DNA of 5,052 nt from Victivallales bacterium (GTDB lineage: Bacteria > Verrucomicrobiota > Lentisphaeria > Oligosphaerales > Lenti-02): the NCBI GenBank assembly GCA_018648945.1, contig JABGQJ010000583.1, positions 1 to 5,052 of the forward strand, given 5' to 3'. Each line of letters starts with the position of its first letter. Within the stretch, counting starts at the first letter, position 1. The position numbers were made by a program, and so were the translations under genes. Positions 1-5,052 of this stretch are shown in pieces. The notes under the pieces were generated by a model. That model did no database searches and was not told the DNA's origin. It saw only the letters and a program-made list of their open reading frames with translations.

Positions 1-2
1 AC

Positions 3-659
3 GCCAATTTCTGTCCCTCACATCCCGAGGCGCTGGCCACCGCCTGTGCGAATGCACGTACGCTTGCCCAGGCTCTGTGTCCCACCACTCACCGCCACTT
101 CTTCTGGTCGGATGACGGCATGCCGTGGTGCCAATGCGATGCGTGCGCGAAGCTGAGTGACTCAGACCAGGAACTGCTGGTCGCCAATGCCATCGCTCGC
201 ACTTTGCGAGCCGATGACCCAAGCGCCAAGGTGGCCTACCTGGCCTATGACCGGACCCTCGATCCCCCGCGCCATGTGCGCCCCGAGCCCGGAGTCTTCC
301 TGGAATTCGCCCCGATTCGGCGGCGTCTGGATCGCCCTCTCGACGATCCAGCCTGCGAGATCAATGCTACGCACTGCCGACAACTTCGCGAGCTGCTACG
401 CATGTTCCCCCCAGCTACCGCCCACGTCCTCGAGTACTGGCTGGACAGTTCCCTGGCGAGTCGCTGGCGACAACCTGTACAAGCCGCCGCGTACGACGAC
501 CACGTGGTGGCGCGTGATCTGTCCTTCTACCATGCCTTGGGGATTCGCAGCATCACCACCTTCGCCGTCTACATCGACGGGGCCTACGTCCAGAAGTACG
601 GGGAGGATTCCCTGCTCCTCTACTCGCAGCATATCCGGCAGGCCAGGGGAATGGCATGA
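3..659 (+). CDS. DUF4838 domain-containing protein, C-terminal part (5' end outside window)
   Basis: The frame is open from the left edge, so only the last 218 residues are present; an internal ATG at 120 is not the true start because the frame and family-like sequence continue upstream of it. Visible family marks are HFFWSDDG (32-39 of the fragment) running into a CxCxxC cluster, CQCDAC at 43-48, a helical stretch with LLVANAIARTLR, then AYLAYDRTLDPPRHVRPEPG (78-97) and RPLDDPACE (111-119), followed by LEYWLDSS (143-150). This order matches my memory of DUF4838, an uncharacterised domain with a TIM-barrel, glycoside-hydrolase-like character, often found in polysaccharide-related loci of Planctomycetes and Lentisphaerae. 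Catalytic activity and substrate are unknown. The N-terminal part, including any signal peptide, lies outside the window. The stop codon overlaps the start of the next gene, suggesting translational coupling. Family assignment is fairly secure; a carbohydrate role is inference. Confidence 0.8.
   Translation, partial: ANFCPSHPEALATACANARTLAQALCPTTHRHFFWSDDGMPWCQCDACAKLSDSDQELLVANAIARTLRADDPSAKVAYLAYDRTLDPPRHVRPEPGVFLEFAPIRRRLDRPLDDPACEINATHCRQLRELLRMFPPATAHVLEYWLDSSLASRWRQPVQAAAYDDHVVARDLSFYHALGIRSITTFAVYIDGAYVQKYGEDSLLLYSQHIRQARGMA
645..650 (+). promoter_or_regulatory. Ribosome binding site for the phosphotransferase gene
   Basis: AGGGGA lies 5 bases before the ATG at 656, inside the end of the upstream coding sequence. 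It supports the 656 start and hence the 4-base ATGA overlap with the preceding stop codon. Confidence 0.65.
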
Positions 660-1453
660 GCCGGCTTGCAGAACTCGGTGACCCATTGGCCAGCGGACGA
701 ATAGCCGAGGTGTACCGCTGGGACGCCGGGCGCGTCGTCAAGCTCTTCCGGGCCGGGGCTAGCCCCGCGAGCGTCGAGGCCGAACAGCGCAACATGATCC
801 AGGTGGCGCGCCTGGGGCTCCCCATGCCAACGCCGGGCAAAATCGTGATGGTCGCAGGCCGGATCGGCCTGGTCATGGAGGAGATTGCAGGGGTGACCAT
901 GATGGACCTCATCATTCAGCAACCCAGCCAACTGGCATCATTCGCCCGGCTGCTGGCGGATCGCCACATCTGCCTCCATCGAGTCCGGGCGCCCGACGGT
1001 CTGCACCCCCTGCACGCATTGTTGCAAGGCAGGATCGAGCGCAGCGCACACGTCACGCGGGCCGAACGGAATGCCGTGTTGGGAGCTCTTGCAGACATGC
1101 CAGGCGGCACCATGCTCTGCCACGGCGATTTCCACCCGGGAAACCTGTTGATGACTTCCCACGGCCCCGTCATCATCGACTGGCCTGACGCCGCCTCCGG
1201 CCCCCCGATGGCCGATGTGGCCCGCACCTCCCTGCTCTTCGCCGGACATATTGCCCTCAGCGCTGGCAACCCGGATGCCCAAGCCCCCATGAAGAGATAC
1301 CGCGACATCTACCTGGAATGTCGCCTTGCCGCCCCCGACGGCGATCGGGAGGAAGTCCAACGCTGGCGCCCCATCCTCGCCGCCGCCCGCCTTTCCGAGG
1401 GCATCGATGAACAACAGGACTGGCTACGCCAACAGGTCCGCCGGGTCCTGTAA
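656..1453 (+). CDS. APH-family phosphotransferase (aminoglycoside/choline kinase fold)
   Basis: A 265-residue protein with the layout of the aminoglycoside phosphotransferase (APH/choline kinase) superfamily, which transfers phosphate from a nucleotide to a hydroxyl of a small molecule in the cytoplasm. A Gly-containing N-lobe strand (LASGRIAEVYRWDAGRVVKL, 11-30) supplies the likely ATP-binding lysine, K29. The hinge region may be LVMEEIAG (72-79). The catalytic loop is HGDFHPGNLL (156-165), with D158 the likely base and N163 a metal ligand. IIDWPDA (173-179) gives the metal-binding D175, equivalent to the kinase DFG aspartate. ADVAR at 186-190 is the usual following helix start. The active site looks intact and the length is normal or slightly short for the family. 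No signal peptide is seen. The family also covers choline, homoserine, methylthioribose and sugar kinases, so the name gives no reason to call it a resistance gene. The adjacent DUF4838 gene makes a sugar or glycan-derived substrate conceivable, but that is a guess. Confidence 0.85.
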   Translation: MSRLAELGDPLASGRIAEVYRWDAGRVVKLFRAGASPASVEAEQRNMIQVARLGLPMPTPGKIVMVAGRIGLVMEEIAGVTMMDLIIQQPSQLASFARLLADRHICLHRVRAPDGLHPLHALLQGRIERSAHVTRAERNAVLGALADMPGGTMLCHGDFHPGNLLMTSHGPVIIDWPDAASGPPMADVARTSLLFAGHIALSAGNPDAQAPMKRYRDIYLECRLAAPDGDREEVQRWRPILAAARLSEGIDEQQDWLRQQVRRVL

Positions 1454-1484
1454 TCGCTGGCGATCTCCACGACTCACCTCAACC

Positions 1485-1491
1485 AAAGGAG
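1485..1491 (+). promoter_or_regulatory. Ribosome binding site for the cupin gene
   Basis: AAAGGAG sits 6 bases before the ATG at 1498, near-ideal spacing. It is the strongest Shine-Dalgarno match in the window and fixes the start of the small cupin gene. Confidence 0.75.
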
Positions 1492-1497
1492 CCTACG

Positions 1498-1815
1498 ATG
1501 ATTCACTCCTCCGCCTCCGCACCGGTGGTCTTTGACCAGGATGGCATGCTCGGGCACTCCCTGGCCACGTTCGGCAACGTGGAATACATCCAACTGTCGC
1601 TCCCACCTGGGGCCACACTTCCCAAACACGCCCTGCCCTTCGCCATCGAGTTCTTTGTCATCTCCGGTACAGGGATGGCTCTCCTGGCAGATCGCGAGGT
1701 CGAGGTGACCGCCCGGCAACTCATCCGAGTGGAGGCCGGCGAACCACGAGGCTGGCGCAATACCGGCGAGGAAGAACTGATCCTCCTGGGCATCAAACAC
1801 ATTGCCGTGGAGTGA
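1498..1815 (+). CDS. Small single-domain cupin protein with degenerate metal-site motifs
   Basis: A 105-residue protein that fits one cupin beta-barrel and nothing else. The first cupin motif is recognisable at 38-59: G38, then H44, E51 and the turn ISGTG (55-59). The second is at 78-90, VEAGEPRGWRNTG, followed by the typical strand ELILLGIK (93-100). Compared with the classical motifs, the second histidine of HxH is leucine (L46) and the motif-2 histidine is arginine (R84), so only H44 and E51 of the usual four metal ligands remain. Many small cupins are sugar isomerases, dioxygenases or ligand sensors; with these changes a metal enzyme of the ordinary kind is less likely, and ligand binding or regulation is possible. 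There is no signal peptide, so it should be cytoplasmic. It lies 44 bases after the phosphotransferase on the same strand and is probably cotranscribed. Fold assignment is good; function is unknown. Confidence 0.8.
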   Translation: MIHSSASAPVVFDQDGMLGHSLATFGNVEYIQLSLPPGATLPKHALPFAIEFFVISGTGMALLADREVEVTARQLIRVEAGEPRGWRNTGEEELILLGIKHIAVE

Positions 1816-1831
1816 GGTCCGCGCCGGCAGG

Positions 1832-1859
1832 GCAACTTGCTTTTGCGCGCGCAGGTTGC
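1832..1859 (+). other. Intercistronic inverted repeat (hairpin)
   Basis: GCAACTTGC (1832-1840) can pair with GCAGGTTGC (1851-1859), giving a 9-bp stem with one G-U wobble and a 10-base loop, TTTTGCGCGC. It lies in the 91-base gap between the cupin stop and the large secreted-protein gene, starting 16 bases after the stop. No T-run follows the 3' arm, so it is not a standard intrinsic terminator. It could protect or process the mRNA between genes, attenuate readthrough, or be chance in GC-rich DNA. I see no convincing sigma-70 promoter in this gap. Confidence 0.4.
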
Positions 1860-1894
1860 ACCGTGTCCTAGATGCATGGACGGGCCGAACCACC

Positions 1895-1900
1895 GAGGTG
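1895..1900 (+). promoter_or_regulatory. Ribosome binding site deciding the start of the large gene
   Basis: GAGGTG lies 6 bases before the ATG at 1907. This site, together with the signal peptide that begins exactly at this ATG, argues against the longer in-frame start at 1802, which would overlap the cupin gene by 14 bases and bury the hydrophobic segment behind 35 unrelated residues. Confidence 0.65.
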
Positions 1901-1906
1901 ATCGCA

Positions 1907-4900
1907 ATGACGAACTGCAGAACCGTAGTCCTGGTAGTCTTGTTCACTGCTCTGGGCATCTTCGGCGCGCCGGCGGACGATGCCAAAGCGATTCTGGCCG
2001 CCACGGGCATGCGTGGCGGCTTGGTGGCGCACGTGGGATGCGGCGATGGGCAGTTGACCGCCGCATTGAGTGATGGTGGCAAGAACGTGGTCCATGGACT
2101 GGATCGCGATGCGGCTGCGGTGCAGAGGGCGCGGGAACTCATCCGCTCGCGCAAGCTCTATGGCCCGGTCTCAGCCGAAGTGTGGACAGAACCGTTCCTG
2201 CCCTACACGGACGGCCTCGTCAACCTCCTCGTCGTGGAACGGCCCGAGATGGCCACCGAGACGGAGAGAATGCGCGTGCTGGCACCGGGCGGCGTCGCCT
2301 ATGTGAAGCAGGGGACGACCTGGACCAAGATGGTCAAGCCACCGCAGCCCGGCGTGGACGAATGGACCCACTACCTGCACGACGCCAGCGGCAACGCGGT
2401 GGCGAAGGATGCCGTGGTGGGCCCGCCGAAGTACCTTCAGTGGTCGGCCCCGCCCACCCACACTCGCGCGCATGAATACACGCCCGGGATCGGGGCGCTG
2501 GTTTCCACAAACGGGCGGATATTCTTCGTGGAGGACAAGGCCCCGACCGCCTCCATGGCGACGTTGCCGCAATGGCATCTGGTGGCCCGCGACGCGCATA
2601 ATGGCCTCTTGCTCTGGGAGCGACCGCTCGCCTCGTGGTTCTCTCACCTCGTCGGCTGGACATCGAGCCCGCCCCAGTTGCAGCGGCGTGTGGTGGCGGT
2701 CGGTGATCGGGTTTACCTGCCCCTGGCCTACCACGGCCCGGTCAGCATGCTCGATGCAACGAGTGGCGAATTGCTCAAGACCTTCCCGGAGACTGCTGGA
2801 GCAGACGAAGTCATCGTCCAACGGGGAGTTCTGGTCGTCGCCATCCGTAAGGTGACCGAGGAGCGAACGGAGCAAGCCAAGCAGCTGGCCGACATGGCCC
2901 GGCGGCGAGGGTCCCCTTTGGAGGACCGGGACACCGGCAAGCCGTTGATCCAGGCCTTCCGGAAGACGGAGAACCGGGCACCCCGCTTGATCGTCGCGCT
3001 CGACCCCGAGGCGGGCACGGTCCTCTGGCAGAAGACAGGAAAGGAAGCAGCAGGCCTGCGCCCCCTCAGCCTTCGGGCCTTGGGCGACCGCGTGTATGGA
3101 CACATCAACCAAGGCGCAATCTGCTTCGACCTCAAGACCGGCACCACGCGATGGACCAAAGGCAGCCTGCCGTTTCGTACGATCTCCGAACAGGGCGCTG
3201 TCTGCTGGAGCAAAACGAAAGTCCAGCTGCTCTCGCTGGAAGACGGCAAGATCCTCTGGACAGAGAAACCGGTTCTGGCGCAGATTCGGGACGTCTTCGT
3301 CATCGACGATTCCGTCTGGATCGGCGGCTTCAAGCCCTATGTCACCGGCAACAAGAAGTACACGGGGCCAGTTTGGGGACCATACTTCGCGGTTCAGCGG
3401 GATATGAAGACCGGGAAAGTCATCAAGGAGATTACCCAGGAGAATCCTGGCCACCACCACCGGTGCTACTCCAGCAAGGCCACCAGCCGCTATATCCTGG
3501 GCGGGCGCCGAGGCACCGAGTTCCTGGACCTCGAATCGGGGGATGTGTTCTGGAACAGTTGGGCACGGGGGATCTGCCGATACGGGGTCATGCCCGCCAA
3601 TGGCATGCTCTACACGCCGCCCCACGCCTGCGCTTGCTACCTAACCGCGCGGCTGACCGGATTCGGCGCCATGGTCTCGAGCAGAAGCAAGCTCCCCACA
3701 GCCGCGCCCAGGCTGACCAAAGGGCCAGCCCATGCGGCTGCGCCACCTGACCCCACAGATGCCACCGACTGGCCCACCTATCGCGCCGATGCCCGCCGCA
3801 GTGGGCGCGCGGCCGCCCCGGTCCCGTCTGGTCTCAAGGTCCGTTGGGAAACTGGTCTCGACGCCGACCTCACGGCCCCGACCGTGGCCGACGGAAAGGT
3901 CTTTGTGGCCCATCCAGACCAACACCAGCTCCAGGCCATCGACCGAGAAACAGGGAAGCCCGTATGGAGCTTCAGCGCCACGGGCCGGATCGACTCGCCG
4001 CCGACAATCCATCAAGGGCGGGCGCTGTTTGGCTCCCGCGATGGGCATGTCTACAGCCTGCGGACGACAGACGGCGAACTGGCTTGGCGCTTCCGGGGTG
4101 CCCGCGACCCACGGCGGCTCACATCCTACGGCCAGATGGAATCCATTTCCCCCATCCATGGTAGCGTCCTGGTGCAGGATGAGGCCGTGTGCTTCACGGC
4201 CGGGCGCTCCTCCTTCCTGGATGGCGGCATCGAGCTCTACCGGCTGAACCCGCGGACAGGCGAGGTACTCTCGGAGACGGCCATCTACAGCCCCGATCCG
4301 GAGACGGGCCAGCAGCCCAAGCAGTACAACTCCAACCAGATGCCTGGCGCTCGCTCCGACATCCTCGTGGGCGATGGCAAGTACCTCTATCTCCGCGACA
4401 TGACGTTCACCAAGGAGGGCGTGGAGACGAAGGAGAAAGCGCCGCATCTCTTCACCTACACCGACTTCCTCGATGCCTCCTGGCCCCACCGCTCCTACTG
4501 GATCTTCGGCACGAAGGCGTCCATCTCCAGCGGCTGCAGTGGCCAGAGCCGCACTCTCACCTACGGACGGCTCCTGCTCATGGACGAGGCCAATGTCTAC
4601 GGGTATGCCCGAGGCAAGATCCACTGGTCCAACCAATTCCTGGACGCCCCGTACCGGCTTTTCGGACGCAAGCAGGGAGAGCCCAAAGCCACCTGGGGTG
4701 TCAAGCCCCCGATGCATATCCGGGCCATGGTCCTGGCAGGCGATGTGATCTTCGCCGCCGGGCCCATCCTCGAACACCACCACGAGCCTACCCGCACCAA
4801 GGGCGCACTGCTCGTCGCCTTCTCCACCAAGGACGGCAAGGAACTTGCCCGCCTTCCTCTCCCGGTCGCCCCCGTCCTCGACGGCATGGCCGCCGCTAGT

Positions 4901-4957
4901 GGCGAGCTGTTCCTGGTGCTGGAAGGCGGCCGGGTCATGTGTTTGACCGGGAAGTAG
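1907..4957 (+). CDS. Secreted methyltransferase-like / PQQ-type beta-propeller fusion protein
   Basis: A 1016-residue protein. Residues 1-23 look like a Sec signal peptide: R5, a hydrophobic run VVLVVLFTALGIFG (7-20), then A21-P22-A23 as an AxA cleavage site, so the product should be exported. Residues about 28-135 resemble a compact class I SAM methyltransferase: HVGCGDG (42-48) as the glycine loop, D66 in GLDRD as the ribose-binding acid, and RVLAPGGVAYV (123-133). A conserved-looking junction, EWTHYLHDASGN (152-163), opens the propeller part. At least eleven blade motifs of the D-x-x-x-G-x-x-x-W kind are visible, near 225, 279, 361, 404, 439, 494, 538, 675, 714, 775 and 968. An Ala/Pro-rich linker (about 590-620) and DWPTYRADARRSG (621-633) divide the region in two, the latter a usual opening of a PQQ-type propeller. 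GHHHRCY (515-521), PHACACY (572-578) and LEHHHE (955-960) are His/Cys clusters. I recognise this layout from Planctomycetes and Lentisphaerae, where it is annotated only by domain. Whether it binds PQQ or SAM is unknown; many such propellers, like BamB, bind no cofactor. Confidence 0.85.
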   Translation: MTNCRTVVLVVLFTALGIFGAPADDAKAILAATGMRGGLVAHVGCGDGQLTAALSDGGKNVVHGLDRDAAAVQRARELIRSRKLYGPVSAEVWTEPFLPYTDGLVNLLVVERPEMATETERMRVLAPGGVAYVKQGTTWTKMVKPPQPGVDEWTHYLHDASGNAVAKDAVVGPPKYLQWSAPPTHTRAHEYTPGIGALVSTNGRIFFVEDKAPTASMATLPQWHLVARDAHNGLLLWERPLASWFSHLVGWTSSPPQLQRRVVAVGDRVYLPLAYHGPVSMLDATSGELLKTFPETAGADEVIVQRGVLVVAIRKVTEERTEQAKQLADMARRRGSPLEDRDTGKPLIQAFRKTENRAPRLIVALDPEAGTVLWQKTGKEAAGLRPLSLRALGDRVYGHINQGAICFDLKTGTTRWTKGSLPFRTISEQGAVCWSKTKVQLLSLEDGKILWTEKPVLAQIRDVFVIDDSVWIGGFKPYVTGNKKYTGPVWGPYFAVQRDMKTGKVIKEITQENPGHHHRCYSSKATSRYILGGRRGTEFLDLESGDVFWNSWARGICRYGVMPANGMLYTPPHACACYLTARLTGFGAMVSSRSKLPTAAPRLTKGPAHAAAPPDPTDATDWPTYRADARRSGRAAAPVPSGLKVRWETGLDADLTAPTVADGKVFVAHPDQHQLQAIDRETGKPVWSFSATGRIDSPPTIHQGRALFGSRDGHVYSLRTTDGELAWRFRGARDPRRLTSYGQMESISPIHGSVLVQDEAVCFTAGRSSFLDGGIELYRLNPRTGEVLSETAIYSPDPETGQQPKQYNSNQMPGARSDILVGDGKYLYLRDMTFTKEGVETKEKAPHLFTYTDFLDASWPHRSYWIFGTKASISSGCSGQSRTLTYGRLLLMDEANVYGYARGKIHWSNQFLDAPYRLFGRKQGEPKATWGVKPPMHIRAMVLAGDVIFAAGPILEHHHEPTRTKGALLVAFSTKDGKELARLPLPVAPVLDGMAAASGELFLVLEGGRVMCLTGK

Positions 4958-5052
4958 AGGGAGAGAACGGGGCCAGCCCGAATGCCCCGAAACTTAAGCC
5001 CTTCGGCACCCCTGGGAACGGCTTTCCCCGAACTCCGGCGTAGGGCGTTGCG
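4958..5052. other. 3' flank of the large gene: short inverted repeats, no clear gene or terminator
   Basis: After the TAG stop, several short complementary arms occur: GGGGC/GCCCC (4969-4973 with 4984-4988), CCGAA/TTCGG (4987-4991 with 5002-5006) and GGGAA/TTCCC (5014-5018 with 5024-5028). None is followed by a T-run, and they are mutually exclusive in part, so this is at best a weak or factor-dependent termination region. CCCCGAA occurs twice (4985-4991 and 5026-5032). An ATG at 4982 opens a 23-codon frame to the right edge, but it has no well-placed ribosome binding site. Confidence 0.3.

Noticed and set aside
754..767. Perfect 14-base palindrome CGGGGCTAGCCCCG
   Set aside because: It lies inside the phosphotransferase coding sequence, is not repeated elsewhere in the window, and a palindrome of this length is not surprising in about 5 kb of GC-rich DNA.
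656..1453. Calling the APH-family gene an aminoglycoside resistance gene
   Set aside because: The kinase motifs define only the superfamily, which includes many metabolic kinases; neither the sequence nor the neighbours point to antibiotic resistance.
1802..1906. Longer start for the large gene at 1802
   Set aside because: It overlaps the cupin gene, adds 35 residues with no family resemblance, and places the signal peptide internally; the ATG at 1907 has a ribosome binding site and starts the signal peptide directly.
2171..3625. A 484-codon open frame on the - strand
   Set aside because: It lies wholly antisense to the large propeller gene, whose product has recognisable domains and a good start. 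Its translation shows no recognisable domain, and long antisense frames are expected opposite GC-rich coding sequence.
3641..4783. A 380-codon open frame on the - strand
   Set aside because: It is also antisense to the propeller gene, with low-complexity Gly/Val/Glu-rich translation and no recognisable motif.
4982..5052. Short frame starting at ATG 4982 and running off the right edge
   Set aside because: Only 23 codons are visible, the purine-rich stretch upstream is too far from the ATG, and the peptide resembles nothing I recognise.
4597..5052. Open - strand frame continuing from the right edge to 4597, as a possible convergent gene end
   Set aside because: It would overlap the conserved C-terminal blades of the propeller protein by about 360 bases and has no recognisable product.

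Overview
The window is GC-rich bacterial DNA and is almost entirely coding on the + strand. It carries four co-directional genes: the 3' end of a DUF4838-type glycoside-hydrolase-like protein, an APH-fold small-molecule phosphotransferase, a small single-domain cupin, and a large secreted protein that joins a methyltransferase-like Rossmann domain to a PQQ-type beta-propeller region. No rRNA, tRNA, CRISPR array, insertion sequence or integrase was seen. DUF4838 proteins and the long methyltransferase-plus-PQQ-propeller proteins are, from general knowledge, typical of Planctomycetes, Lentisphaerae, Verrucomicrobia and related environmental lineages. That placement is an inference from gene content, not from a marker gene.

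Layout: the DUF4838 frame is open from the left edge and stops at 659. The phosphotransferase (656-1453) overlaps it by 4 bases in an ATGA junction. The cupin (1498-1815) follows after 44 bases with a clear ribosome binding site. A 91-base gap holding a 9-bp inverted repeat separates it from the large gene (1907-4957), which has its own ribosome binding site and a convincing signal peptide. The last 95 bases hold only short inverted repeats and no recognised gene.

The tight spacing and shared strand suggest one transcription unit, with a possible break or processing point at the 1816-1906 gap. A plausible but unproven theme is glycan handling: a GH-like protein, a kinase-fold protein that could phosphorylate a released small molecule, a cupin that could bind a small ligand, and an exported propeller protein. 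None of the substrates can be read from the sequence.

The points most worth a second look are the export signal in front of a methyltransferase-like domain, the cupin that has lost canonical metal ligands, the His/Cys motifs in the propeller protein, and the intercistronic hairpin. I see no clearly new defence or mobile system here.
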